From: Filosporella fistucella
Taxonomy: Eukaryota; Ascomycota; Leotiomycetes; Helotiales
Direction: 5' to 3'
Length of the DNA: 64,000 bases
Assembly (NCBI GenBank): GCA_030077755.1
Contig: JAQJZZ010000004.1
Coordinates: 2,046,001-2,110,000, forward strand
Positions 23,130-36,527 of this stretch are shown piece after piece. The translations under genes and the position numbers were made by a program. The notes beneath the pieces were generated by a model. The model saw nothing but the letters and a program-made list of their open reading frames with translations. It was not told the origin of the DNA and ran no database searches. Numbering within the stretch: the stretch's first letter is position 1; the number at the start of each line of letters is the position of its first letter.

Positions 23130-24785
23130 TGTACTATTTCTTGTATTGAATTTGTTCAGATTACGATATAGATCGAGTTCACAACTAAACTCGTGTTCAA
23201 ATTGGCACTTTTCAAGTTGGCCGTGAGTCAATGCTACAGGGCACTGTGTTTGCTTTCAAAAGATTTCGATTGATCACCTGCGCCATATTTAGCAAATCAT
23301 TCCTTGATTCATACAGAGTTCGTGAAAAGGAAACAAATTCTTCAACACCAAGGCGGCTCGCAAGGACGACTCATAAGCAGCGATAATTTGCCACCTGGGC
23401 AGCCGTCTTCAAACCAGAGGTGATGGCGTCCTTGTCTCAAAATAGGTAAACCAGTACGCACCGAGATTCAAGTACAGCACAACGAATAAAAATCATCAAC
23501 CTATTCTTGATACAACTGATAGCAAACGATAGCGAATAGACAGCGATGCAAATTCTAGATTCTAAAACATTCAGCCTAGATATCTAAACAAAATAAAAGA
23601 AAAAATACGAGGCTGTCATCGGAGCCAACTACCTAACCGCAAGGTCCCAGGAAAATCGGGCACCGAATTTTGTCGCAGATCGTACGACACTACACATACG
23701 ATCGAAATAGGAACTTCCCATCCGATTCCAATACCAGGATCTCTAGACGAAAACGAATGTGAAAGCAGCATGCCTCAAAGACTCAGCTAGTAAGACCCTG
23801 AAATTCCCGATGTCATAAGTAGGTCCCTAGTTCATGACTTGTATGCCGACCTTTAAAGCGACAAGTGATTTAGAGTTGCCGGATCCGTCCAATAAGCTTT
23901 AGAGGTAGGCTGCTCTACGCAACGGTGTGTGAGAATAATATTTATTACCAGGGCCCATTCATAGCTGCATTTCTGGAATGATGCAATAACGGCACGGCCA
24001 GAGATTGCTTTTGCGGCAGCTAAGCTGGCCGCTGTTTATTTCTCCTTGGAGACGGGTCGGCACCTTTCGTGTACTTCGTAAAACCCGACATAGAAGATAA
24101 AAGTGGCATTGCAAGGATGCATAAACTACATGCGGGTAATATTTCAATGTATGTTGAGACAAGTGTAGAAGGTGGAAATTGTTGACAAGCTACAAATTGT
24201 GACGAAGCAAGCGGGCTTGCAGAAGAAAATGCGGGCAGGCGGGGCGACTTCGGCTGCATGAGAAACTAATTGTTGTCGGGTGAAAATGGAGGGGCATTTG
24301 AAGTAAAGTGGATGTGAGGTGGAAGCTTGGGGTTATGGGGACATGTACGCATTGGCATGTGTCAAAATTGTTCAAAAATGGGAAGCTTGAGCTTGAGCTA
24401 TAAAGTTGCTGGGTTTTTGGATGTGATTAACGTGAGCAAACATGATATTGCAATTGGATCAAAATTTTCAAATTGTAAATGAGTGAATAGAGAGGAGTGG
24501 TGGAAGAGCCTTTCGTGAGAGGTTAATGGTTCCTGAGGCTCTGCTCAATTCGAAAATACAGCCGGGAGCCAAGGAAAGTCCTGAACGCTTCACTTGAGCA
24601 CCCTTTCAAGCTCAAGTCTTCTTACCCTCCATAGTCTTTTGCCGGCTTGCCGATGTTTATTCCCTGCAGCTTTGCAGCATTCCAGGTATCTTAACTTGCA
24701 GAGCGCAAATAATTCTTGTGGCTTGAGCCAAGAGGTTAGAACACAGCCAACGTGTAAGTGATACAAGGAGTGAACAAATCTGATC

Positions 24786-24794
24786 ATCTGATAA
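24786..24794 (+). promoter_or_regulatory. Iron-GATA (SreA-type) site ATCTGATAA
   Basis: An exact match to ATCWGATAA, the core reported for the fungal iron-sensing GATA repressor SreA/SRE. It is one of two copies in this divergent promoter. Confidence 0.7.
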
Positions 24795-24870
24795 GATGAG
24801 ATTAGATCCGCTTTTGGCTGTTGCAGGGAAGAATTTTGCATCAAGGTCGCAATTGTGGCGTGTGCAGCGG

Positions 24871-24879
24871 ATCTGATAA
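24871..24879 (+). promoter_or_regulatory. Iron-GATA (SreA-type) site ATCTGATAA
   Basis: The second exact ATCTGATAA in the sidA/ABC promoter, on the same strand and 85 bases from the first. Both are flanked by a further AG (ATCTGATAAGAT). Confidence 0.7.
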
Positions 24880-25396
24880 GATTGTTTGGCGCTAGAAAGG
24901 CCGTTGTGGAGCGGGAGGGACCATCGACACCCCCGCGCACAATAAAGCAGCATCTGCTCATGCAGATCGTCTCTTCAAGCAAGTCCGACCTTAGCGATCG
25001 GGAAAATGTGGTGATGATCCAAGGATTTCTTCGACTGGTGTTTTCCCGCTGCTTCAAGGATGTTGCGAATAGTCCCGTCCCTCAGCAAGTGGATTGCATC
25101 CTTGGAACGCGCATTCAGACTCGTATGATTGCACTATATTTGCGGTAAATGGCTTGGTTTGTAGGTATTGTAAATATGGAGGACCTGTGTTCCGACCTCG
25201 GCCTTGGGATTCGATGTAAGGGCACCCTCCAGCAAGCCAAGGGAAACCGGGATGTGCATCATTTGGAAATCGCGGTTAGGTTCTGCCAGCGGAGGGGTAT
25301 CCGCTAGAATTCGATGGTGGTGTGAAGGACTATGATGATGTGAAAACTGAGTGACCTCTTTATTGATCTTCCAGATCAGACGATACCACGGGTAAA

Positions 25397-28300
25397 ATGA
25401 CGAAGTCAGAGACACAATCGGAATCCAATGACGGAAATGTTTCTGAACCAATTCGAGACAATAGAACAGAGAAGAACTCGAAGTCGATTGTAAAGAAGAA
25501 GTCCAACGTGAGCCATCTTCGAGCACAATATCTTCACAAACTGACGCCCTCAGCTCACCAAGAAAAGCTTCACCTACCTTCGTCTCCTTGTCGCAGCACA
25601 GCCTGAAAGATTCGACTATTTCCTGCTCGTCGTAGGTATCATCACAGCAATAGCAGCTGGAGTTCCATGGCCTCTGCTGGGTATCATATTTGGTCAGCTT
25701 GTCGATAGCTTAAATGATGCAACCTGTAGCGCTCAAGCAGACTCGGCGAGTAATTCAGCATATCAATCTGCAGTAGACACCAAAGTCCTTCAAGTCGTAT
25801 ATATTGCAATTGCCAGTTTTGTTGCGATCTATATATACGTTGTATGTTGGAGGTTGCTTGGAGAGAGGCTTGTCCAAAGGCTTCGGGATCAATATTTCCG
25901 TAGTTTGCTGAGACAAGAAGCATCATTCTTCGATAATCTGCCAGGTGGTGAGGTTTCTTCTCGTCTCAATGGCGACATTGCTATCATTTTGGCTGGAACT
26001 TCCGAGAAAGTGGGAATTTGTATAGCTTGCACGTCGTTCTTCGTCACTGCGTACATCGTAGCTTTCATGAAAGATGCGAAGCTTGCTGGTATGCTGGTCT
26101 CGTTGTTCCCAGCCTTCATGATAATGTCTCTTGTGGGGAGCAAATATATCAACAAGTACTCAGGGCAAATGTCTGATCATACCGCATCTGCATCGTCTAT
26201 CGCTTCAGAGGGACTGTCCAATGTCACTGTCGTCCAGGCGTTCAGCGCAAATGCCAGACTCGAATCAAAATTTTCGGCAGATTTGATGAAAGGTCAGAAA
26301 GCTGGGATCAAGAAGGCTGTTGCGACTGCGATACAGACTGGATTGTTGTATTTCATTGCATACGCCGGGAATGGTCTGGCTTTTTGGCAGGGTGCAAGAA
26401 CAATTGCAGACTCTGTAGGCCGTGATGGAGCTGCAACCACTGTAGGAACTACTTATACTGTGATTTTCATCTTGGTTGATGGTAAGCGTGCCCCGAGAAG
26501 TGACAGTATCAATCGCTAATAAAAACAGCTTCCTTGATCCTCAGCCAGGTAGCGCCATTCATGCAAAATTTCGGATCTGCAGCTGCTGCTTTCGAGAAGT
26601 TAGAAAAGGATATGAACCATAAATCTGCCCTAGACGGAACGTTAGAGATTGGAGGGAAATCTCTGGATACAGTATCTGGTGAAATTGAATTCCGAAGTGT
26701 TTCTTTCGAGTACCCGTCTCGACCTGGGCAGCTTGTCATCCGTGATCTTTCGATCAAATGTCTAGCCGGAAAACACACTGCTGTTGTTGGACTGTCGGGC
26801 AGCGGGAAATCAACAATTGCTGCTCTCATACCAAGATTGTATGATCCACTGGCAGGCACAATTTTGCTGGACGGTGTCCCAATTCCAGATTTGAATCTGC
26901 GAGGAATGAGAAGCTTCATCAGTCTGGTACAACAAGAACCATCGTTATTAGACCGATCTATTCTTGAAAACATTGCTCTTGGTCTCCTCAATTCTCCATC
27001 TCATGCCCATCTCAGAGATTGCCTACTCGACTCCCAGCTATCAGACATTGCAAAGACCGTCCGGGAAGGAGAAAACATTTCAGATGCAGCCACAACCGCC
27101 GGTCCTCAAGTTGCCGAGATTGTCAAACTCGTGAGAGAAGCTGCTCAACTCGCAGATGCAATAGCATTCATCGATCGACTCGAATATGGACTTGCTACGA
27201 CCGTGGGAACAACTGGGAATCTGCTCAGCGGTGGCCAAAAACAGAGAATCGCCCTTGCTCGTGCTCTGGTGAAAGATCCGAAAATTCTCATCCTTGACGA
27301 AGCAACCTCCTGCCTCGACTCAGCCAGCGAACAACGTATCCAAGCTGCTATCGAGGAATTTGCCCAAGGGAGGACATTGATCTCCATTGCGCATCGATTG
27401 GCTACAGTTAAAAACGCGGACAATATTATCGTTATGCGACACGGTCAGATTGTGGAGCAAGGAAGCCATATTGAGCTGATGGAGAAGGGTGGAGCTTATT
27501 CTGAAATGGTGCATCTTCAAAGTCTGAATGAGCAAGACGAAAGCAGGAATTCGTTGGACGATACAATCACAAACAATTCGTTGGAAGACATCACTTCCGA
27601 AAAGCCGGTCAAGGAGCTGATTGTTCAAGGAGAAGAGGTGTCTGAAAGTAAATCAGAATCACCAGCAGTAGGAGAAGAAGTAGAGGGCCTCCCCTCAACG
27701 CGATCTATGATGTCCATACTGAAGGCAGTCTCCCCTCTCATCCGACGATACCTACTTTGCCTCATACTTGCATTTTTTACATCAGCTATCGTTGGCGGTT
27801 CGTACTCAGCGGAAGCAGTGGTTTTTGGAGAGACAATTGGTAGTCTCAGTCCCTGCAAAACTCCATCATTCATTCGCTCAAAAGGAAACTTGTTTGGACT
27901 TTTGTTTTTCATCATCGCGATGGTTGAATTCTTCGCCAACGCTATCAGTTGGTCGGCATTTGGATTGGCTGCTGAAAAAATATTGTACCGTGTGCGGGTG
28001 CTTTCTTTCCGATCACTTTTCGAGCAAGACCTTCAGTGGCACCAGTCTGAGAATAGAAGTCCGGCAGTACTCTTGTCCTTCATAACCAAAGATGGCAATG
28101 CCTTGAGTGCATTGACCGGAGCAACCATCGGGACATTGTTCTCTATCATGGTCAATTTCCTGGTCGCCATAATTCTGTCTCACGTCCTTGCTTGGAGAAT
28201 TGCTTTAGTGTGTCTGGTCACAGTTCCGATTTTACTCGGCGCGGGTATTATGCAGATCCGAGTGCTTTCAGCTTTCGAAGAGCGTCATGAAGAGGCATTC

Positions 28301-29533
28301 TCACGATCCACTGGGGTGACTGTAGAAGCTATAAACTCGATTAAGACTGTTGCCTCCTTGGCTTTGGAGCACGAGGTATTGGGCGTCTATCGTCGGGCAT
28401 TGGCAGCACCGCGGAAAGAAATAACTAAAGCGAGCATATATGCCAACTTCTGGGTAGCAATCGCAGCAAGCATCGGTAATCTGGTATATGCACTTGCATA
28501 CTGGTGGGGTGCAAAGCAGATCATTGCAGGAAACTCCACCCAGACCCAATTCTTTACCGTTCTTCTGGCACTGCTTGTGTCCGCCCAGCTATGGGGTCAA
28601 ATGTTCTTCCTAGCTCCTGATTTGTCAAAAGCTCGAGCAGCAGTGGCCAGAATATTGAATCTTATCGATCTCGGATCGACACGAATCTCATCCTCTAAGT
28701 CGAGCCTCCTTGCTTCTGAGGACTCTGGCAACGGAGATGTGGAATCGAAGCTTGGTTCCAACCCAGGCACTCTTTCTGGCCTGGATCGTGGAATGGATGT
28801 AAAACTCCAGAATGTCAAATTTGCATATCCCGCTCGTCCTCATATTCAGGTACTGAAGGGGCTAGATATCGATATTCAAAGTGGCCAGTTCTGTGCTTTG
28901 GTAGGTCCTTCTGGAGCCGGTAAGAGTACCATAATCTCATTGATTGAACGAATGTACTCTCCAGCTTCAGGGAGCGTTTCAATCGACGACCGAGACATCG
29001 CGCCACTTGGTGTGTCATTTCGAGATGAAATCGCCCTTGTTCCACAAGATAGTGTCCTTTTCGATGGAAGTATCCGCTTCAATGTTGCTCTAGGAGCGCG
29101 TCCAAACCAGGAGCCATCAGATGCTGAAATCGAGGAAGCGTGTCGCCTGGCAAATATACATGATACAATCATCTCTCTACCTGAAGGATATGATACGAAT
29201 TGTGGGCCGAATGGCAATCAATTGTCTGGTGGGCAGAAACAGAGGTTGTCGATTGCGCGAGCACTTGTGCGAAAGCCGAGAATGTTATTGCTTGATGAAT
29301 CGACGAGCGCTCTCGATGCAGAAAGCGAGAAGCTGTTGCAGGATGGATTGGAGAAGGCGAGTAAGGGCATAACGGTGATTGCGATCGCGCATCGGTTGCA
29401 TACAATCAGAAAGGCAGACGTAATCTTTTTGATCGAGAACGGAGAGTGTGTTGACAGAGGGACGCATGCAGAGTTGGTTGTGCGGAGCGAGAGTTATCGC
29501 GTGAATGCATTGCACCAGAGTTTCGAGACATAA
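25397..29533 (+). CDS. Full-size ABC exporter, MDR/ABCB type (SitT-like)
   Basis: An ATP-driven membrane exporter with TMD-NBD-TMD-NBD order. Three exons (25397-25507, 25554-26481, 26529-29533) give 1347 residues. NBD1 shows Walker A GLSGSGKST, signature LLSGGQKQR and Walker B ILILDEATS. NBD2 shows GPSGAGKST, QLSGGQKQR and MLLLDESTSALD. The first TMD begins FDYFLLVVGIITAIAAGVPWPLLG. The second begins near 27740 with LLCLILAFFTSAIVGGSY. In Aspergillus fumigatus the fusarinine gene cluster also carries an ABCB transporter (SitT) beside SidD, so export of the siderophore or an intermediate is the likely job. It is convergent with the NRPS and divergent from the sidA-like gene. Export of toxic compounds instead cannot be excluded. 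Confidence 0.93.
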
Positions 29534-30063
29534 TCCTGAATATAGATGAATATATCAACAAAAATGAGAAGACAGGTGTAGATTGAGGCTGGAAAACGCG
29601 GTGATTGTGCTTGGTGTTGTTAAATGTCAACATGATAGTCCGGCTAGGGCGGGGTAAGTTTATTGTGCGCTGCTTCACCCTGGGCGATGGAGTCAACAAG
29701 TGGCGCACACCAAACCACCTTGCGAGTTATGAGTTAAGTCTGTACAGTCAGGGCTCTCTGCAAGGAGAGGCTCCATTACACTTTATGATCTCCTGAAAGC
29801 GTATAAACAACTCAGACTTCTTTTGCGTGGATTTATATTAAGATGGTGAAAAGCTACTATGATGAGTTTCGAAGTCCCAGAGCCTATCAGCATATGACAG
29901 CAAACAATTCATCAATTTAGCTTTGTACTTTCAGAGCCTGGAAAACAGCCTAAAGCATAGACCTGCATTCTGCATGGTTTAATCAGGCTCGTAACTGGTC
30001 GAACTTTGGCTTACCTCCTAAATCATTTGACTGATGTATACAATATAACTATAGAGGATAGAT

Positions 30064-30139
30064 ATTCAAAGTATGAATAATATAACTTTGAAAACGCTCT
30101 ACAGTTTTGTAAGACTTTTTATACTATTCTGATTTGTAA
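30064..30139 (+). repeat. Imperfect direct repeat, copy 1 of 2 (about 75 bp)
   Basis: The unit starts ATTCAAAGTATGAATAAT and ends TACTATTCTGATTTG. A diverged copy lies at 30294-30368, starting 230 bases downstream. It resembles a decayed duplication in the convergent 3' region. Confidence 0.6.
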
Positions 30140-30293
30140 ATATATATATATATTGGGATATATTTCATAAAGGCTTTTGAGTCTATTCGTGATGAATTAA
30201 GCTGCCAGTACTAAAGTTAGGTGTTCCTTTGGACATTGACCAATCGCTGAATTTTCTTACCCTATTTGCAGACTATCACTATTTACTATAACT

Positions 30294-30368
30294 ATTCAAA
30301 GTCTGAATAATACAATATCAAAGAGTTTCTACCCTTTCGCGGAACCTTGATACTATTCTAATTTGCTA
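30294..30368 (+). repeat. Imperfect direct repeat, copy 2 of 2 (about 75 bp)
   Basis: The unit starts ATTCAAAGTCTGAATAAT and ends TACTATTCTAATTTG, matching copy 1 at both ends with a diverged middle. Confidence 0.6.
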
Positions 30369-30609
30369 TTGATTCGGCAGATATTCGTCAATAGTACGAC
30401 TTCTGAATAAATGAATGCATTTTGGGTGTCAGCGAACTTGCTCGCTGAGGACGCCCAACCTTTTCAAACAACATATCAATGTGGGTGATAGTGGTCGCAG
30501 TAACAAATATATATTATATTCTAAACACAGAACTTGGATGCTCCCCGATATACTAGATATAAATTGAGAAAGAAAGTAAAGTGAACATATATAATGAAAT
30601 TCCCAACAG

Positions 30610-33600
30610 CTAATTCTCAGCAAAAATAACTTCCTCGGGCTTCTCAATCATCCTCTCGACTACCTCACAAATCTCGTCTAACAAAGCTTTCCCAATCTCA
30701 CTCCACTCTTCCCTCCCCTCAACCTCAACAACTACCTTTTCACCACCAGCGCCCCAGCTCCTAATCCTCCACTCAATCGCAGGCGTAGCATGTGGATTGA
30801 AAACCTCAAGACCTACCTCCTTACCTCCAAAGTCTAAGCTATGGAAATAATCTATCCCTTCGTGATGAACAATACTATCATACTCTGTCCCTATATCCCA
30901 ACCGACCCAACGTCTTATATCAGACAGTTGAGCGCTCTCATATTCTCCTGAGGCAAGGCGTTGAGATTGTATGTGGGAAAGGAGATCCAGGTATGTCCAT
31001 CCCGAGAGAAACTGGACTCGGACTGGAACATGGTTATCGCATGGCCCTTGGATGGTGGAGATGGAGGGAAGTGAGATGGTGCGACCGGTCACTACTTGTC
31101 CGAATGTTACATCCTTCGTAAAGAGACGCCTGGCGAGGACGAGTGACCAGGCGCCTTGAAGGAGAGTGGAAGCAGTGATGGAGAGGGGTCGAGAGGAGAT
31201 AGATACTTCTTTGCGGACACCGATGGCTTTAGACCATGGATTCTTACTTGGCGGTGGAAATAACTGCGATATCTTGGAGCCTGAGAGGAGATCCGTCCAG
31301 TAATTTTTTGCTGCATCGGTGTGTGCTTTAGTATGGTAAGAGTATGAGGAGAAGGGCAGTGCATCTGGGATGGATTTGTTCTCAAAGAGAGATTTGAGCT
31401 CTAGGAACAAATTCGGAAGACAGACGCCGTCATATTGGGCATGTGAAATGCGCATTATCATGCAATTCTTCTTTTGCTCTCCTGTCCCCTTCACGAACAT
31501 AAGCTTTAAAATCGAGGAGCCGAAAGGAATCTCATTATCGCAATCAGAGGCACAGAGACCTGCAACATAAGCAGTTATATCGTGGTGTGTTTCGTAGGTC
31601 CAGAGAGGTAGACTAAGGGATTTAAGAACAACTTGCAGAATTCGGCTTTCATGTGGAATGAAAACCGTGCGCAGGATGGAGTGATGTGAGATGAGTTTGT
31701 GCCAGAGAGCCATGAGGTAAGATACATCGATGGAGGGATCGAGATACATCAAGTTGTATTGAACGGAGAAGCGTGGAACAAAAACTGTGGCTTTGATAGC
31801 AACTTCCTGTAGATCAGTGCTAGCCAACACATCTTCAATCTCCCAGCTCGGATCTGCAAGTGCAGGTCTTATAGTCGTAGCAATGAACGATTCCTTGCCG
31901 GCAATCTCAAGGCCTGACAAGGGAGTATACGCAACAGCTTTTCTTTCCGGTTCTGGTGCGGACGCCTCAAGAACATGAGCCATATCTGAAAGAATGGGGT
32001 GTTTGAATATATCCGCAACTGTCAAGGTGAGGTTTTCCAGGCGGACCGCGGCTACGAGTTTCATTGCTGAGATAGAATCTGCCCCGAGGCTGAAAAAGTG
32101 ATCTGTCTTATTGATTTCGTCTTCTTTAACACCAAGTGATGTTGACCAAAACGTTCGCAATTTCCTTTCCATCGTAGATTCCGCCTCAATCGAGTTGAGT
32201 TGTGCTTTTTTGTGTTGTTGTGGTGGCTGAGGAATCGCCGTCAAAACCTGATAATTGCTCTTCTGAATTGTCATGTCGTGTTTCATGTCCAAGATCTGGG
32301 CAATAGAGGAGCTATCAGCTCGACACAACATCTGGACTGTGTCATCCAATTTCTTCAGCACTCTCTCCATCTGCGGTACGTCTATAACCTTTGAATCGAA
32401 ACTCGCCATGACCAGGAACCCATCTGTCTCCAATGAGCAAACCAGCATCAAAGCATAGGAATTGAACTTCAATGCTTCAGCTGCTGCTTCAGCATCAGAA
32501 ACGGGAGCTAGTCCACCTCCAAAGCTCTCATCTCCAGGGTTTCCGACCTGCCCAGGTTGAATGATAAGACCTGTTCGTAAATCACATGCAATCTGAGCAT
32601 CAGGGCTAAGCCGCCTGATGTGCTGTAAGCCGAGATGCTCGTGCGGTATCCGAATTACAGCATCATTATTTATGGCATGTAGGAACTCCAGAGTGGATTT
32701 AATACGGTTGATCTGAATGCGGACAGGTACTGTGGTGATCATGGGACCTTCAATCTCATCAACGCCCACCACTGGCACGTTGCGTCCGATCAGTGTTTCG
32801 CCGAATACGACATCCAGTGATGCTGTGACTTGAGCTGTCACCAAAGTCCACGCTGCTCGAATAATAGTTGAAGCTGTGACGTTGATATTTTTGGACTTGA
32901 AGAGAGGAATTCGCCTTTCCAGTAGAGAATCAGCTTGAGGGTCGTACCCTTTCGATGGCAGGTCTGGAAATTGTGAATACCCCGTGCCTTCGAGCTTCTC
33001 GAGCCAGAATTGATTTGAGGCATTTCGATCCATGTCATTGAGGTACTTGATGAATGATTTGAAGTCTGCAGTTCGTGTGGTAGATAACTGGTTGTATGCT
33101 CTGTTCACACGATCCATAATTAATGCCATGGACCAGCCATCGTAAAGAGCATGGTGTATCGTCCAGACAAAATGTTTCCTGCCAGTCTCACTGTCCGCCA
33201 CTATCGCATATCTGGCAAGTGATGTTCCCAGCTGCATTGTTATTTGGCGATCCTGAGTCATATATTGCTCGAGGTTGCTGCCTTCAAGCCAAGTGATATT
33301 TCCCTTCACAATAACTTGAAGCAATCCTTGAGTTTGGGAGTAGAAAATGCGAGTACGTAGTACCGAACAGCCATCCACCGTCACCTCCCATGCCTCACGA
33401 AGTCTCTTTTCGGCTGCCTCATCTGGAATTTCGACAACACGTTGCGCAACGTATGCGTCAGATCGTTTGGCAGACAATGCCATGAGTCCCTCCTGAAGCG
33501 GGGTACATCCGAATATATCCTCGATGGAGGATACTTCGATGCCGCACAACGTCGCAGCTTCGGTTTTCGTGCATTCGACAAGTTCCTCTGGAACCATCGA

Positions 33601-36527
33601 GAAGGGTTGGATTTCGTCGTTCGACTCAGCATCAATTTTTGTGACAAGTAAAGCCATGTCTGATAGATTCGGATGTTGGAAGACATCATTGGCTTGAAGG
33701 GAGTACCCCGCAGCTCTCGCCGAGGAGACCAGTCTCATGACCAAAATTGAATCTGCACCCAAGCCAAAGAAGTTGTCACTGGCAGTGATTGAGCTCTTTT
33801 CAAGACCAAGTAGAACACTCCAAATCTCTTGGAGGGCCAATTCTATCTCTGACTCAGGGGAACGAGATTCTACTTCTGAGTTTCGAAGAGCAGCCAATTT
33901 TCGTGGTGATAAAGCAGAACCAATTTCCCTCAACTTTTTTCTGTCCAATTTCCCAGAAACCATCATCGGCATTTTGTGAACAGGTATATATGCAGAGGGA
34001 ACCATGTATATAGGAAGTGACTTCGTAAGTTTCGATTCCAGATCCGCTAGCCACCCAGAAGGAAAAGACAGAGATGGCGAATCTTCCAGCGATTCAAGAT
34101 TTCCATTCGTTTTTGGTTGTGTTGCACATTGACCAGCAATGAAAGCTACCAGTATTGGTTTTCCAGTCTGTGATTTCAAAGTGATCACCTCCGCTGCTAC
34201 TTCGGCGCCAATGGGTAGGCTTAACCGTAGATGATGTTCGACTTCACTCAATTCAATTCGCTGCCCTCTCAATTTAACCTGCGTATCTTTGCGTCCAACG
34301 AATGTGATTGTTCCATCGTGATCATACCTGACCAAATCCCCGGTTTTATAGAGACGTCCAGACCTGCCCATTTTACCTTCAGCGCCAGATAGAAGCCAGG
34401 CTGGATCTGAGATAAATATAGCTGACGTCTTTTCTGGGTCATTGAGATATCCGTCTCCAACAACAGGCCCTTCCACAAACAGTTCGCCAATCCCCCCGAC
34501 CGGAACCAGCCGATCTTGGTCCTCAGGGTCAACGATCCAAATGGTTCCTCCTACACCTCGGCCAATATTTGGATTTCTTTCTCCGGGGACAACATTGCCA
34601 TTAACTGTACAGCCAACCGTACATTCAGAAGGTCCATACGCGATAATGATACGCGTAAGTTTCGACCACGCCGCGGCGTCGCCAGATGTGACTGTCTCCC
34701 CTCCCAAGCCAAGGACTGCAAGTGACGACAAAACCTCGGTGTCCAGTACACGAGCAACTGAAGGTGTCATGTGAGCCATATTGACGTTCATTGATCTTAT
34801 AGTCCCGCCAAGGTTATTAATTCGTGCTTCATCGGATGGAACACAAATCGTTCCTCCCCTCGCCAGGGTACAAAGCATGCAATCGATACTAACATCAAAG
34901 GCATATGATGCGAAATCTAGCACCCGGGATGTTGATACATAACCTACGATCTCGCTGCGTGGCATCGCTCCGCTGGTATATTGCTCATGAGAAATAACCA
35001 CACCCTTGGGCTGACCGGTACTTCCAGATGTAAATTGAACGTAGAGTTTTGCTGATGGTAAAACTGGCGGCAAGATGATATCCCCACTGTCTTGCAATGA
35101 TTCTCTAGTAACAGTTATAAGTCTCGCGTCCTCTGCGAGAGTCGACGCAAGATCTTGTTGCAACCTTGAAGTCAAGATAACCTTAGCATTGACTTGTGCG
35201 ACAATCGTCCTTAATCTTTCTTGAGGCTGACTTGGATCCATCAAAGCGAAGCCTGCTCCTGCCTTCATAACTCCAAGAACTGCCACCACTGTCCACATAG
35301 ATTTCTCAAAACAAAGTGGAATGACATCGAGTTCCAAACCAAGGCCTAAAAGCCATCCTGCCAGCTGGGTAGATAATTTCTCAATATCGCGATAAGTCAG
35401 TTGGCCGTCCCAAGATTCGATAGCAATCTTGTCCTGGTTGACTCTTGCTTGTGCTGCAATAATTTCATGCATACACTGTCGAATAGTTGGAGGTAGCGTT
35501 TCATTCCATTTCCAGATTGTTTCCAAGTCGTGTGGATTAGCGTCCACAAAGTTGGAAACCTGCTGGTCTCGATTCTGGAGGATGGATTTCAAGATGTCCA
35601 TGAATGAATTTGCGTAAACCATGGCTGTTTCCTTTGACATGGCGGTGCTGCGCCAAAATGGCTTCACATACAATGATTGACCAGATTCTTTGATCTCAAT
35701 TTGAAAGTCTCCCTTGATCAGGTCAGGTGACCATGTCTGGTAATTCGATTTTGGGGTAACTTACATGAGACTTTGATCTCAAAGCTTCTAATGAGTTGTT
35801 CAAAAACATATAGCCACCATTTGGCTCAGTAAATTTATCGACCGAAACAGAGAGCTTCCCCCGCAAGACTCGGATCTCGTTCAGTACTTCTGAAAGCTGT
35901 TGACTTCGACTCAACTCAAGACTGCCACTACAAGTAGAGCCAGCGTTTTCTGATATCTCTTTTTCATATCCCCAGGAGAAATGAATCTCAGTGTTGCCAT
36001 TATATCGACGCAAGAGCAAAACCCATGCCAAGAGGAGTATCTCGCTCATATCGACTGCCTCTGACCTTGGTTCTGACATGGCGATTGAAATGGTGTCCGA
36101 AGTACCGTCTTTCTGTATATCATATCCTGAAAACTCCTTCTCTGGCATTTGTTGTAGTTTCTCTGGACGATTCTCGATAATTTCATTCCCCTTTATTTGA
36201 TCGATATTGCAACTTGTATATCCCTCCATTTTCCCATCATGAATGACCATCTTGCCGTGTGGAAAGGTATAAGCCGTCTTACGCCTCACAATAGAATGAG
36301 GCTTGTCCAAAACCTGTACTGAGTCGATAACAGCAAACAGAAGCAAATCGCCTCAATATCTCATGGTCATGTGCAGTCCAAACTGCCCGAAACAGCCAGT
36401 CATACCGCGCTCCAGCATCGACGCCCAAGCCCGCCATTCTGGCGACAAAAGAAATACGGCGATCGACTTCTAGCAAAAAAGGCGATCTTGAAACCAGCAT
36501 GAACGCTTCCATTTCGGCGGGATCCAT
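30610..36527 (-). CDS. sidD: Siderophore NRPS, A-T-C-T-C (SidD/NPS6-like)
   Basis: The enzyme would couple N5-acyl-N5-hydroxyornithine units into a fusarinine/coprogen-type extracellular siderophore. Exon 1 is 36527-35765 and exon 2 is 35712-30610, giving about 1950 residues. Domains in order are: an N-terminal region of about 250 residues; one adenylation domain (FTSGSTGQPKG at about 35034, IIIAYGPSE, YKTGDLVRY, GKLDRKK); carrier protein 1 (FFGLGADSILVMRL, about 33750); condensation 1 (HHALYDGWS, about 33145); carrier protein 2 (FFSLGADSISAMKL, about 32070); and condensation 2 (SHAQYDGVC, about 31435). Only some 40 residues separate condensation 1 from carrier 2, so no second A domain is left. 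Oddity: the frame changes inside exon 1 at about 36329-36342, where a 7-base imperfect tandem duplication lies. The first 60 residues (from MDPAEMEAF) and the rest look coding in different frames. Confidence 0.92.

Larger units (their letters stand above)
23130..25396. promoter_or_regulatory. Bidirectional promoter region, sidA-like / ABC exporter
   Basis: A 2.3-kb divergent intergenic region with no convincing gene. Minus-strand open frames at 24590-25057 have no features and overlap the sites. It holds two exact ATCTGATAA sites at 24786 and 24871, about 530-610 bases upstream of the ABC gene and 1.65-1.75 kb upstream of the monooxygenase. Confidence 0.6.
29534..30609. other. Convergent 3' intergenic region, AT-rich
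   Basis: About 1.1 kb between the 3' ends of the ABC exporter and the NRPS. It is very AT-rich and carries an imperfect direct repeat (listed separately). No gene is supported. Confidence 0.5.

Noticed and set aside
24590..25057. Minus-strand 155-codon frame between the sidA-like and ABC genes
   Set aside because: It overlaps the two iron-GATA sites and has no recognisable motif or coding-like composition.
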